DNA from: Roseovarius sp. ZX-A-9
Lineage (GTDB): Bacteria; Pseudomonadota; Alphaproteobacteria; Rhodobacterales; Rhodobacteraceae
DNA length: 64,000 bases
Direction of reading: 5' to 3'
Assembly (NCBI RefSeq): GCF_028369135.1
Contig: NZ_JAPWHW010000005.1
Location: 1-64,000 of the forward strand
Shown: positions 27,861-36,897 of the stretch, in pieces
Layout of the letters: each line of letters begins with the position of its first letter
Position numbering within the stretch: the stretch's first letter is position 1
Program-made: the position numbers and the translations under genes
The notes under the pieces: generated by a model
What the model was told of the DNA's origin: nothing
The model's input: only the letters and a program-made list of their open reading frames with translations
Databases searched by the model: none

Positions 27861-27903
27861 CAATACCATTTATCGCGCGCTAGAATCGGTATTGTCAATA
27901 CCA
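27861..27903. promoter_or_regulatory. CAATACC palindrome between RIC and DUF6522 genes
   Basis: GGTATTGTCAATACC (27888-27902) is a perfect inverted repeat around one central base. The half-site CAATACCA occurs again at 27861, exactly 35 bp before the copy at 27896. The position in the divergent promoter of a nitrosative-stress repair gene suggests an operator for an NO- or redox-sensing regulator, for example an Rrf2- or CRP/FNR-type protein. The regulator is not identified, and the motif does not match the FNR consensus. Confidence 0.5.
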
Positions 27904-27938
27904 ATTTAAAAACCGCCTTCGATGAGGAGGAAACTCAC

Positions 27939-28214
27939 ATGACAACGATTGAAATCGCTCCGGACCTGATTCAGGTCGACGCGGACATTGTCGCGAAAGC
28001 GCTGAAAATCACCCCGCATGACCTCCAGCAGAGACTGCGCGAGGGGACCGTCACCAGCCGCTATGAAACCGGTGAAGGTGCGGATGCAGGTCGCGTGCGG
28101 TTGACCTTCTATTCCGACAGCCGCCGCGCCCGGATCACCGCCGACGCCTCCGGCGCGGTCCTGTTCTGCAGCGCCGCCGATTACCGGCGGCGGCCCGCTC
28201 GCCATCCGCTTTGA
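27939..28214 (+). CDS. DUF6522 family protein
   Basis: This 91-residue protein starts at the ATG behind GAGGAGGA (27924-27931). It has an N-terminal beta segment with helices (VDADIVAKALKITPHDLQQR), a typical GTVTSRYETGEGADAGRVRLTF core and a short C-terminal strand. The family is small, cytosolic and of unknown function, and is often found beside respiratory or nitrogen-oxide genes. Here it heads the rightward group AhpD-like / truncated haemoglobin / MFS, divergent from the RIC gene. I recognised the family by pattern only. Confidence 0.7.
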   Translation: MTTIEIAPDLIQVDADIVAKALKITPHDLQQRLREGTVTSRYETGEGADAGRVRLTFYSDSRRARITADASGAVLFCSAADYRRRPARHPL

Positions 28215-28307
28215 CACCTCCGGCCACGGGCAGCGCCGTCAAGGCGAACGACCCTGAATCTTAGCAATGAGCCCCGCAATCGCCGCACCAACCGGAAAGG
28301 AGACTCC

Positions 28308-28649
28308 ATGTCAGACCTGCTTTTCCCCACCAACACCGCCGCCCTGTCAAAGCGCCGAAAGGCCCTGACGCCAGACACGACAGCCGCGTTCGAAGCGTTC
28401 ACCCGCGCCGCCTTTGCCGATGGTGCGCTGGACGGCAAGACCAAGCAACTGATCGCCGTGGCGGTCGCCCATGCCACCCAATGCCCCTACTGCATCAAGG
28501 GCCACACCAAGGCGGCGCTGCGCCAGAACGCAACCGAGGCCGAGATCATGGAGGCGATCTGGGTCGCCTCCGAAATGCGCGCAGGGGCCGCCTATGCCCA
28601 TTCGGTGCTGGCCCTCGACGAGATGCAAAAGGCCGCAGCCAGAGAATGA
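28308..28649 (+). CDS. Carboxymuconolactone decarboxylase / AhpD-like protein
   Basis: This 113-residue protein is of the AhpD-like type with the redox pair CPYC (C59, C62) and H66 in IKGHTKAA. The helical core LIAVAVAHATQCPYCIKGH is diagnostic. Relatives act as small peroxidases or disulfide reductases. GGAG lies a few bases before the ATG at 28308. It sits between the DUF6522 and truncated haemoglobin genes in one direction with short gaps, consistent with an oxidative or nitrosative stress operon. Confidence 0.9.
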   Translation: MSDLLFPTNTAALSKRRKALTPDTTAAFEAFTRAAFADGALDGKTKQLIAVAVAHATQCPYCIKGHTKAALRQNATEAEIMEAIWVASEMRAGAAYAHSVLALDEMQKAAARE

Positions 28650-28724
28650 CCCCCACCCCATTGCCAGCGCCACAGCGGGCGGCCGCAGGACACCGTTTCA
28701 AACACCATCACAGGAGGGCCGCGA

Positions 28725-29186
28725 ATGACTGCCCAATTCTCTCTTGAACCGACATTCGCCGAAAGGAAACGCACTCAGATCAGGGATGCCGCCGGCATCA
28801 TCGGCATCGACGAGGCATACCTTTCGCTCATGGTCGATGAGTTCTATACGCGCATCCGTGCCGACGCGCGTCTCGGCCCGATCTTCGAGGCCGCGATCGG
28901 CGATGACTGGGGCCCGCATCTGGACCGGATGAAACGGTTCTGGGCCTCCGTCGCGCTGAATGCAGGCAGCTATGCCGGCAAGCCGGTGGTGGTGCATCAG
29001 CGCCTCGCCGGGGTCGTGCCGACAGATTTTGACCGATGGCTCGCCCTGTTCGCTGCAACATTGCAAGATACGGCCCCCACGCCAGAGGCGATCCAATACC
29101 TGTTGCTCCGCGCCAGGCGGATCGCGCGCAGCCTGCGCATGGCGATGTTCGACACGGACACCACCGGCGTGCCCTCGCTGCGATAA
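28725..29186 (+). CDS. Group III truncated haemoglobin
   Basis: This 153-residue globin has the group III pattern: DEAYLSLMVDEFYTRIRADARLGPIF in the B to E region and the proximal His as H91 in PVVVHQRLAG. The N-terminal 20 residues are extra. Group III truncated haemoglobins bind oxygen or nitric oxide, and in this genomic setting a role in NO binding or detoxification is reasonable. GGAGG precedes the start. It lies 75 bp after the AhpD-like gene. Confidence 0.88.
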   Translation: MTAQFSLEPTFAERKRTQIRDAAGIIGIDEAYLSLMVDEFYTRIRADARLGPIFEAAIGDDWGPHLDRMKRFWASVALNAGSYAGKPVVVHQRLAGVVPTDFDRWLALFAATLQDTAPTPEAIQYLLLRARRIARSLRMAMFDTDTTGVPSLR

Positions 29187-29304
29187 TCTGCTGCGCCACG
29201 ACAAGCCAACGGGCCAGCCGTGGCGCGCCCCTTGCAGCGGGCGGCAGGGTATGAGCAATTGGCCGCATTCCCGTGTGAGTCCCCGTTAGTGAAAGACCCC
29301 CGCC

Positions 29305-30498
29305 ATGACGACCGCGACCCGTTCCGGAGCCCATTTGACCGTGCTGTCGGTTCTGGGAATTAGCCATCTGCTGAACGACATGATGCAATCGCTGATCCCG
29401 GCGGCCTACCCGATCCTCAAGCAGGCCTATGATCTGGATTTCGTCCAGATCGGCATGATCACCCTGACATTCCAGATCGCAGGGGCCATGTTGCAACCGG
29501 TGATCGGCATGGTAACCGACCGGCGGCCTGCCCCCTATTCGCCGGTGGTGGGGATGATGTTCACGCTGTCCGGTCTGGTCTGCCTCGCCTATGCGCTCAG
29601 CTATGCGATGATCCTTGTCTCGGTGGCGATGATCGGCATCGGCTCGTCGATCTTTCACCCCGAGGCGACGCGGATGGCGCGCTATGCCTCGGGTGGTCGG
29701 CAAGGGCTGGCGCAGGGCATCTTTCAGGTCGGCGGGCAGGCCGGCGGCGCACTCGGGCCGGTTTTCGCGGCCCTCATCGTCGTGCCCTGGGGGCAGCCCA
29801 GCCTTGCGTGGTTCGCGGTCGCCGCTCTGTTGGCGATGATGCTTCTGACATGGATAGGCAGCAAACAGCGCCAGCTCAGCGCCGAATTCTCGGCAATGCG
29901 GGCCCGCAAGAAGAAGGGCCCCGAGGCAGCCGCACACGCGCCGATGACGATCGGCATCGGTCTGGTCGTGCTGACCTTCCTGATGTTCACCAAGAATACC
30001 TATAACGAAAGTTTCCGCTCCTTCTACACCTTCTACCTGATGGAACGGTTCGACCTGTCCATCCCTTCCGCGCAAATGATGCTCTTTGTCTTTCTGCTGG
30101 CGGCGGCGGTCGGCGTGTTGATCGGCGGGATACTGGGCGACCGGATCGGCCGGTACCGGATCATCTGGATCTCGGTCCTGGGGCCCCTGCCTCTGACCCT
30201 GATCCTGCCCTATGCCGATCTGTTCTGGACCGGCGTGCTGACGATCATGATCAACCTGATCATGGCCAGCGCCTTCGCCTCGATCCTGATCTACGCGATG
30301 GATCTTCTACCCAATCGGATCGGGCTGATCGGCGGGCTGTTCTACGGGCTGAACTTCGGGCTTGGCGGTGTCGCAGCGGCGTTCCTCGGCGTGCTGGCAG
30401 ACAGCTACGGTGTCGAGACAGTCTATCTGATCTGCTCATTCATGCCGCTCGCGGGCTTGCTGACGTGGTTCCTGCCCCGGCTCAACGAAGACGGCTGA
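29305..30498 (+). CDS. MFS transporter, Fsr-like
   Basis: This 397-residue protein has twelve predicted helices. The opening SHLLNDMMQSLIPAAYPILK and the PVIGMVTDRRPAPYSPVVGM loop match the fosmidomycin-resistance (Fsr) branch of the major facilitator superfamily, with GDRIGRYRIIW as the second-half loop. It is last in the rightward gene row after the truncated haemoglobin, and convergent with the TehA-like gene. Its natural substrate is unknown. Membership of the branch is strong by pattern; antibiotic export is not implied. Confidence 0.87.
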   Translation: MTTATRSGAHLTVLSVLGISHLLNDMMQSLIPAAYPILKQAYDLDFVQIGMITLTFQIAGAMLQPVIGMVTDRRPAPYSPVVGMMFTLSGLVCLAYALSYAMILVSVAMIGIGSSIFHPEATRMARYASGGRQGLAQGIFQVGGQAGGALGPVFAALIVVPWGQPSLAWFAVAALLAMMLLTWIGSKQRQLSAEFSAMRARKKKGPEAAAHAPMTIGIGLVVLTFLMFTKNTYNESFRSFYTFYLMERFDLSIPSAQMMLFVFLLAAAVGVLIGGILGDRIGRYRIIWISVLGPLPLTLILPYADLFWTGVLTIMINLIMASAFASILIYAMDLLPNRIGLIGGLFYGLNFGLGGVAAAFLGVLADSYGVETVYLICSFMPLAGLLTWFLPRLNEDG

Positions 30499-30541
30499 AA
30501 GCGGATTCCGCAGCGTTCGTGCCCAGCGCGCCCAACCGGCA

Positions 30542-31675
30542 TTACACATCCCGATATGGCGCTTTGGCAGCCCGGAACAGGGTCAACAGGTAGGCACCAA
30601 AGGCCAGCATCCAGGCGAACAGGGCAATCCAGGCAAAGATGACCGGCAACGCGGCGAGAAAATGGAACTCCATCGCGCGCGCCATCTGCGCCGTCCCCAC
30701 CGCATACATCCCCAGCGGGAACACCGCGCCCCAGTAAAGCGGGTCATAGTGCAGCGGAAACCGTTTGTAGACATGCCGCCAGATACCAAGGATGACCAGC
30801 ATCGGAATCCACCATGTCCCAGTCGCCCAGTAAAAGACGGTGAACCCCTTCATGAACGGCACGATGGAATGCAGGAACGGCGCATCGTCGGAATTGAGGA
30901 TCAGCAACGACCCCGCCAGCGTCGAGATCGCCATCGCCCCCATGTTGATCCAGTATGGCGGTGACAGATCGCCGGGCGAGAACCGGAAAAACGTGTAGCG
31001 GTAAAAGATCAGCGACATCATCCAGATATAAAGCATGCCGCCCCATAGCCACATCGACAGCGCCAGAAAATTCAGATCCAGCCGATAGGGTTGACCGACC
31101 CGCACCGCCAGCAGCGATGACAGCACGGCAATCGATTGGGTCGCGACCACCGCCAGCAGCCAGGCGCCGCTGATGCCCTTGTCCAGGGGCGGCTTGTCCT
31201 CCTTGACGGTGAAGGCGGTAAAGATCGTGTAGGTCAGGCCGAACCACAGGACCACGGCCATTCCCCACAGCACCGAAGCCGCGAAAAGGTTATGCGCCAG
31301 GATCAAGCAGGCGCTACCCAGAACGCCCGAGGCCGCGACCATGGTAAAGAACCCGGGCCCCCGAAGGTGGTCGATCATATCCGCGAAAACACGGTCGCGG
31401 TGGCGCAACAGGCGCAGCCCGGTCAGCCCCCACAGGACCACGTAGGCGATGATCGCGACCCCAAACAGCACCCGGGCCACGAATGGCAGGCCGATCTCCT
31501 GCGCCGCCAGCGCCACGATACCCGTTGCCATGACCATGCCGAAATAGGCCGGTGACAGCACCTTGAGCGCCGGATCAAGTACAGCGGAAAAATAAGATGG
31601 CGGATGTGGCTGGCCGGGAGCGGCGGACACGGTTGTTATCCCGATTGGGGTTTGTCCAGGCAAGTTAACCAGCAT
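30542..31675 (-). CDS. TDT family channel/exporter (SLAC1/TehA-like)
   Basis: This 377-residue membrane protein has ten predicted helices and the family start VLSPAYFGMVMATGIVALAAQ. The ATG at 31673-31675 is chosen; the open frame extends 18 codons further upstream without an obvious family start. TDT members include TehA, SLAC1-type anion channels and sulfite or malate transporters. It ends 43 bp from the Fsr-like gene, convergently. The substrate could be a small anion such as sulfite or nitrite, which is inference. Confidence 0.85.
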   Translation of the reverse strand: MLVNLPGQTPIGITTVSAAPGQPHPPSYFSAVLDPALKVLSPAYFGMVMATGIVALAAQEIGLPFVARVLFGVAIIAYVVLWGLTGLRLLRHRDRVFADMIDHLRGPGFFTMVAASGVLGSACLILAHNLFAASVLWGMAVVLWFGLTYTIFTAFTVKEDKPPLDKGISGAWLLAVVATQSIAVLSSLLAVRVGQPYRLDLNFLALSMWLWGGMLYIWMMSLIFYRYTFFRFSPGDLSPPYWINMGAMAISTLAGSLLILNSDDAPFLHSIVPFMKGFTVFYWATGTWWIPMLVILGIWRHVYKRFPLHYDPLYWGAVFPLGMYAVGTAQMARAMEFHFLAALPVIFAWIALFAWMLAFGAYLLTLFRAAKAPYRDV

Positions 31676-31820
31676 GCCATGAGCGCCGCAAGGATATTGG
31701 CGGAAGAAAGCCACGCCCGCTCCTGCCATAAGCCCCAGCTATGCCTGCGATTATTCGAACGCTCTGCTCAGCAGGGCAGACAGCTGCTATGGTCGGGCAA
31801 ACATTGGATCGGAGCAGGCA

Positions 31821-32972
31821 ATGATCGAACGGCACCAGGATATCCGCGACGCAGTCACGAAACTATGCGAAGGGTTTCCGGGCGAATACTGGCGCAAGCT
31901 GGATCAGGAGCGGGCCTATCCGAGCGAGTTCGTGACCGCGCTGACCGAGCAGGGCTATCTTTCGGCGCTCATCCCCGAGGAATACGGCGGCATCGGCCTG
32001 ACCCTGTCGGCAGGCTCCGCGATCCTCGAAGAGATCCACCGCGCGGGCTGCAACGCGGCGGCCTGCCATGCGCAGATGTACACGATGGGCACGCTGCTGC
32101 GGCACGGCAATGACGCGCAGAAGCAGCAATATCTGCCCAGCATTGCCGACGGATCGCTGCGGCTTCAGGCGTTTGGCGTGACCGAACCGGGCAGCGGCAC
32201 CAACACGCCCGCGATCAAGACCACGGCGCGCAAGGACGGCGACCGCTATATCATCAACGGCCAGAAAATCTGGACCAGCCGGGCGGAATATTCCGATCTG
32301 ATGATCCTGCTGGCACGCACCACGCCTGCGGATCAGTGCAAGAAAAAGACAGACGGGCTGTCGGTCTTCATCCTCGACATGAACGCCGCAAAAAAGAACG
32401 GCCTGCGCATCTCGCCCATCCGCACGATGATGAACCATGCCACCTGCGAGGTGTTCTTCGACAATGTCGAAGTGCCCGCCGAGAACCTCATCGGCACCGA
32501 AGGCAAGGGTTTTGGCTATATCATGTCGGGCATGAACGCCGAGCGGATCCTGATCGCCTCGGAATGTATTGGTGACGCCAAATGGCTGATCGACAAATCA
32601 TCCGCATACGCTTCCGAACGCGAGGTATTCGGGCGGCCCATCGGCCAGAACCAGGGTATCTCCTTTCCCATCGCGCAGGCCTATGCGCGGATGCGTGGCG
32701 CCGAACTGATGGTGCACGAGGCCGTGCGCCTCTACGAAGAAGGCCAGAACCCCGGCGCCGAGGCCAACATGGCCAAGATGCTGGCCGCCGAGGCCAGTTG
32801 GGAGGCCGCGGAAGCTGCGGTGCAGACCCATGGCGGCTTCGGCTTCGCCGAGGAATACGACATCGAGCGCAAATTCCGCGAAACCCGCCTCTATCAGGTC
32901 GCGCCCATCTCGACCAACCTGATCCTGTCCTACCTGGCCGAGCATGTGCTGAAGATGCCGCGCAGCTACTAA
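31821..32972 (+). CDS. Acyl-CoA dehydrogenase
   Basis: This 383-residue FAD enzyme has the normal acyl-CoA dehydrogenase layout: N-terminal helical domain, central beta domain with FGVTEPGSGTNTPAI and INGQKIWTSRAEYSD (flavin site), and C-terminal helices with AYASEREVFGRPIGQNQGI and VQTHGGFGFAEEYDIERKFRE, where a Glu acts as base in relatives. Substrate chain length is not deducible. ATG at 31821, with GGAGCA upstream. It is divergent from the TehA-like gene and is followed by the convergent Sua5 gene. Confidence 0.92.
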   Translation: MIERHQDIRDAVTKLCEGFPGEYWRKLDQERAYPSEFVTALTEQGYLSALIPEEYGGIGLTLSAGSAILEEIHRAGCNAAACHAQMYTMGTLLRHGNDAQKQQYLPSIADGSLRLQAFGVTEPGSGTNTPAIKTTARKDGDRYIINGQKIWTSRAEYSDLMILLARTTPADQCKKKTDGLSVFILDMNAAKKNGLRISPIRTMMNHATCEVFFDNVEVPAENLIGTEGKGFGYIMSGMNAERILIASECIGDAKWLIDKSSAYASEREVFGRPIGQNQGISFPIAQAYARMRGAELMVHEAVRLYEEGQNPGAEANMAKMLAAEASWEAAEAAVQTHGGFGFAEEYDIERKFRETRLYQVAPISTNLILSYLAEHVLKMPRSY

Positions 32973-33023
32973 GACACGCTCGGAATCAAGGCCCCTTGGG
33001 GCCGCCGCGCGATCACCAGACGC

Positions 33024-33986
33024 TCACACCCCGCGCGGCGCCGCCGCTCGCCTCAGCCGGTCGTTGATCGCGCGGCCCAGCCCGGTTTCGGGGATCGGAG
33101 CCACGGCGATGATCTCTGCACCGCCCGCATCCAGCGCGTGCAGCATGTCAAAAAGCTGCGCCGCCGCCTCGGTCAGATCGCCCGAGGCCGACAGCGTCTG
33201 ATCGCCCCGCACTTTCGGCCCGAACCCCAGCAGGACCTCCCCCGCCCGCGCCTCCCGCGCGTTCAGCCGCATCCCGGCGCGCGGCGCGTAATGCGAGGAC
33301 AACTGCCCCGGCGATGTCAGCGCCGCCCCGGCGACAGGCGCCGCCAGCGACACGCCCAGCGCCGCCTCGATCGCCTCGGCAGGCAGCCCGCCGGGGCGCA
33401 ACAGCGTGGGCACATCGCCCAGACCGACAATGGTTGATTCCACCCCTACCGGACAGGCCCCCCCATCGATGATTCCCGCGATCCGGCCCGACAGCCCCGC
33501 CACCACATGCGCCGCGCGGGTCGGGCTGATCCGCCCCGACGGGTTGGCCGAAGGCGCGGCAATCGGCCCGCCGAACGCCGCCAGCAGCGCCGCGCCCACC
33601 GGGTGATCGGGGGCGCGCAATGCCACGCTGGGTTGCCCAGCACTGACCAGTGGGCTCAGTCCGCCCCCCGCACGCAACGGCAATACCAAGGTCAACGGGC
33701 CGGGCCAGAACACCGCCGCCAGCCGGTCTGCCAGATCGTTCCATTCCGCATAGCGCTGCGCCGCATCCGCATCGGCCACATGCACGATCAGCGGGTTGAA
33801 CTGCGGCCGGTCCTTGGCGGCAAAGATTCGCGCCACCGCCTCGCCGTTGCAGGCATCCGCCCCAAGGCCGTAGACCGTCTCGGTCGGGAAGGCGACCAGC
33901 GCCCCCTGCCGCAAAAACTGCGCGGCCTGCTCGATCCCTTCTGCATCCGCAGCCAGCAACCTTGTATCTTGATGGGTCTCGGCCAA
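33024..33986 (-). CDS. tsaC: L-threonylcarbamoyladenylate synthase (Sua5/TsaC type)
   Basis: The first step of tRNA t6A synthesis: threonine, bicarbonate and ATP give threonylcarbamoyl-AMP. LVAFPTETVYGLGADA opens the YrdC domain, and KDRPQFNPLIVHV, PSANPSGRISPT and GVESTIVGL are its active-site segments. The C-terminal Sua5 domain is marked by SPGQLSSHYAPRAGMRL. The frame is open to 34061, but a TTG at 33984-33986 behind AAGGAA gives 320 residues, the usual length; an ATG at 34037 is the alternative. It lies between two acyl-CoA dehydrogenase genes, convergent with the left one and divergent from the right one. Confidence 0.9.
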   Translation of the reverse strand: MAETHQDTRLLAADAEGIEQAAQFLRQGALVAFPTETVYGLGADACNGEAVARIFAAKDRPQFNPLIVHVADADAAQRYAEWNDLADRLAAVFWPGPLTLVLPLRAGGGLSPLVSAGQPSVALRAPDHPVGAALLAAFGGPIAAPSANPSGRISPTRAAHVVAGLSGRIAGIIDGGACPVGVESTIVGLGDVPTLLRPGGLPAEAIEAALGVSLAAPVAGAALTSPGQLSSHYAPRAGMRLNAREARAGEVLLGFGPKVRGDQTLSASGDLTEAAAQLFDMLHALDAGGAEIIAVAPIPETGLGRAINDRLRRAAAPRGV

Positions 33987-34132
33987 GGCGGGGGTTCCTT
34001 CATTTCTTGTGACGCGGCGTTCTGCTTGATGGTGCATCCCGCCGCGATACGCTAAATCCATATCAAATCGTGACTACCGCGCGCCCGCGCCATTGCCAAG
34101 CAGCACGCCGCGCGCCGTTGAGGAGATGCCAG

Positions 34133-35851
34133 ATGCCCTATCGTGCCCCCGTCGAGGAATACCAGTTCCTGTTCGAGCATGTCGTCGGCCTGCCCAAAGT
34201 GACCGAAACCGACCGCTTTGCCGAAGCCACCCCCGACATGACCGCCGCCATCCTGACCGAAGCCGGGAGGATGTGCGAAGACGTGCTTGCCCCGCTGCAA
34301 CGCGCCGGTGATCTGCACCCCGCGCATCTGGAAAACGGCGTCGTGCGCACCAGCCCCGGCTACGCCGAGGGCTACAAAGCCATCGCCGAAGGCGGCTGGG
34401 TGTCGATCAGCGCCAGCCCCGAACATGGCGGCATGGGCCTGCCCATGACGGTCACCACGGCCGTGAACGAGATGATGAGCGCCGCCTGCCTGTCACTGCA
34501 ACTCAACCCGCTGATGACCCAGGGCCAGATCGAGGCGCTCGATCACCACGGCAGCGACGCCATCAAGGCGCTCTACCTGCCCAAGCTGGTGAGCGGCGAA
34601 TGGGCCGGCACGATGAACCTGACCGAACCCCAGGCCGGCAGCGACGTGGGCGCCCTGCGGAGCCGGGCCGAGCCGAATGGCGACGGCAGCTATGCGATCA
34701 CCGGGCAGAAGATCTATATCAGCTGGGGCGACAACGACTTTACCGAAAACGTCTGCCATCTGGTGCTGGCCCGCCTGCCCGACAGCGCGCCCGGCACTAA
34801 GGGGATCAGCCTGTTTCTGGTGCCCAAGATCATCCCGAACGCCGATGGCACGCTGGGCGCACGCAACAGCCTGCACGTCGTCAGCCTCGAGCACAAGATG
34901 GGCCTGCACGGCAGCCCCACGGCAGTGATGCAGTATGACGGCGCCACCGGCTGGCTCGTGGGCGAGCCGCAGGGCGGGATGCGCGCCATGTTCACCATGA
35001 TGAACAACGCCCGTCTGGGCGTCGGCGGTCAGGGCATCGGCGCGGCCGAGGGCGCCTATCAGCACGCGCTGGCCTATGCGCTGGAACGCAAACAGGGCCG
35101 CAGCCCGGTCGCGGACGGCACCGGCACGATCCTTGACCATGCCGATGTCCGGCGGATGCTGCTCACGATGAAGGCCGACATCTTTGCCGCCCGCGCCATC
35201 GCGCTCAGCTGCGCCGTGGCCATCGACATGCAAACCGCCGGGCAAGACCCCGCATGGGGCGCGCGGGCGGCGTTGCTGACCCCCATCGCCAAGGCGTTCG
35301 GCACCGCGACCGGCGTCGCCGTGGCTGAAATGGGCGTGCAGGTCCATGGCGGCATGGGCTTCATCGAGGAAACCGGCGCCGCGCAATACTACCGCGACGT
35401 GCGCGTGACCGCGATCTACGAGGGCACCAACGGCATTCAGGCGATGGATCTGGTCGCCCGCAAGATGATGGATCGCGGTGCCGCCGCCTTTGCCCTGCTG
35501 GACGAGATCGACACCACCGCCAAGGCCGCACAGAGCGCCCTGACCGATCTGGCCGCACCGGTGGCCGACGCGGCCCGCACCTTGCGCGAAACGGTTCAAT
35601 GGCTGGTGGCGCAGGACGACCTGAACGACCGTTTCGCCGGCGCCGAGCCTTTCCTGCGTGGCTTCGCGCGGGTTCTGGGCGGGCATTTCCACCTGACCGC
35701 CGCGCTGGCAGAAGGCGGAAACGGCGCCCACACCAAACTGGCGCGTTTCTACATCACCCGCATGTTGCCCGAGCATATCGGTCTGTTTGCCCATGCCCGC
35801 ACCGGGGCCGCAGATCTCTACACCCTCAGCGCCGATGAGCTGAGCCAGTGA
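34133..35851 (+). CDS. Acyl-CoA dehydrogenase, long DmdC-like form
   Basis: This 572-residue enzyme starts at the ATG at 34133 behind GAGGAGA. It has the extended acyl-CoA dehydrogenase layout of DmdC-type proteins: an N-terminal segment (PVEEYQFLFEHV), the flavin site in MNLTEPQAGSDVGALRS and ITGQKIYISWGDND, the catalytic region QVHGGMGFIEETGAAQYYRD with RVTAIYEGTNGIQAMDLV, and an extra C-terminal helical domain. DmdC itself oxidises methylmercaptopropionyl-CoA in dimethylsulfoniopropionate degradation, but many paralogues act on other acyl-CoAs. Its end overlaps the start of the MBL gene by four bases. Confidence 0.88.
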   Translation: MPYRAPVEEYQFLFEHVVGLPKVTETDRFAEATPDMTAAILTEAGRMCEDVLAPLQRAGDLHPAHLENGVVRTSPGYAEGYKAIAEGGWVSISASPEHGGMGLPMTVTTAVNEMMSAACLSLQLNPLMTQGQIEALDHHGSDAIKALYLPKLVSGEWAGTMNLTEPQAGSDVGALRSRAEPNGDGSYAITGQKIYISWGDNDFTENVCHLVLARLPDSAPGTKGISLFLVPKIIPNADGTLGARNSLHVVSLEHKMGLHGSPTAVMQYDGATGWLVGEPQGGMRAMFTMMNNARLGVGGQGIGAAEGAYQHALAYALERKQGRSPVADGTGTILDHADVRRMLLTMKADIFAARAIALSCAVAIDMQTAGQDPAWGARAALLTPIAKAFGTATGVAVAEMGVQVHGGMGFIEETGAAQYYRDVRVTAIYEGTNGIQAMDLVARKMMDRGAAAFALLDEIDTTAKAAQSALTDLAAPVADAARTLRETVQWLVAQDDLNDRFAGAEPFLRGFARVLGGHFHLTAALAEGGNGAHTKLARFYITRMLPEHIGLFAHARTGAADLYTLSADELSQ

Positions 35852-36894
35852 CGCATGTAGCCCCCATCGGCTTGCACTATCCCTGGCCCGATGCGCCCGC
35901 CGAGGGCGAGGCGCTGCAGGTAGCGCCCGGCATCCTGTGGATGCGCCTGCCCCTCCCGATGGCGCTGGATCACGTCAACGTCTACGCGCTCGATGACGGC
36001 GACAGCTGGAGCATCGTCGATACCGGCTTTCACACGCGCCGCTCGGTCGCCCTGTGGGAAACCCTGCTTGCGGGCCCGTTGCAGGGGCGGCCCGTGGGCC
36101 GGGTCATCCTGACGCATCACCACCCCGATCACGTCGGCATGGCCGGTTGGCTGATGGAGCGTTTCGGGGCGGAACTGGTGACCAGCCGCACCGCGTGGCT
36201 GATGGCGCGGATGCTGATCCTCGACGTCGAAGAGCGCCCGTCACAGCAGGCGCTGGACTTCTGGCGCAGCGCCGGCATGGATCCCGAGATACTCGCCGCA
36301 CGCGAGGCCGCGCGCCCGTTCAACTTTGCCGACACCTGCGCCCCGCTGCCGGTGGGGTACACACGGCTCCGGCAGGGCGACACGCTCCACGCGGGCGGGC
36401 GCGACTGGGACGTGCATATCGGCAATGGCCATGCGCCCGAACACCTGACCCTGTGGGGCCGCGAGGGCGATCTGGTCATCGCGGGCGATCAGATCATCTC
36501 GTCCATCAGCCCCAATCTGGGCGTCTATCCGACCGAACCCGATGCCGATCCCGTGGGAGATTGGCTGGAGGCATGCACGCGGCTCGCCGCACTCGCCACG
36601 CCGCGCCACCTTGTGCTCAGCGGTCACAAGCTGCCCTTTACCGGGCTACCGATACGAATGCGCCAGTTGGCCGAAAATCACACCGGCGCGCTGGCCCGGC
36701 TGGAAACGCATCTGCAAACCCCGCACACCGCCGCCGAATGCTTCGCGCCACTCTTCAAACGGAAAATTGATGAAGGAACCTATGGGTTTGCCCTTGTCGA
36801 AGCCGTTGCACATCTCAATCATCTGCATCAGGCTGGTCGCATCAGCCGCACGCGCCGTGCAGACGGGGCGTGGCTGTGGCAAAGTGGAGGGTGA
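35848..36894 (+). CDS. MBL-fold metallo-hydrolase
   Basis: This 348-residue protein has the metal motif LTHHHPDHVG (H90-H95), DTGFH on the preceding strand, GNGHAPEHLTL for the third His, AGDQIIS for the bridging Asp and a C-terminal winged-helix-like extension (KIDEGTYGFALVEAVAHLNHL). The GTG start overlaps the TGA of the DmdC-like gene, so translation is coupled. Glyoxalase II-like hydrolysis of a thioester is plausible for a protein coupled to an acyl-CoA dehydrogenase, but this is inference. Confidence 0.88.
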   Translation: MTHVAPIGLHYPWPDAPAEGEALQVAPGILWMRLPLPMALDHVNVYALDDGDSWSIVDTGFHTRRSVALWETLLAGPLQGRPVGRVILTHHHPDHVGMAGWLMERFGAELVTSRTAWLMARMLILDVEERPSQQALDFWRSAGMDPEILAAREAARPFNFADTCAPLPVGYTRLRQGDTLHAGGRDWDVHIGNGHAPEHLTLWGREGDLVIAGDQIISSISPNLGVYPTEPDADPVGDWLEACTRLAALATPRHLVLSGHKLPFTGLPIRMRQLAENHTGALARLETHLQTPHTAAECFAPLFKRKIDEGTYGFALVEAVAHLNHLHQAGRISRTRRADGAWLWQSGG

Positions 36895-36897
36895 ACA

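Noticed and set aside
34037..34061. Far-upstream start of the Sua5-type gene
   Set aside because: Residues before the TTG at 33986 have no family match, and the TTG has a better ribosome binding site.
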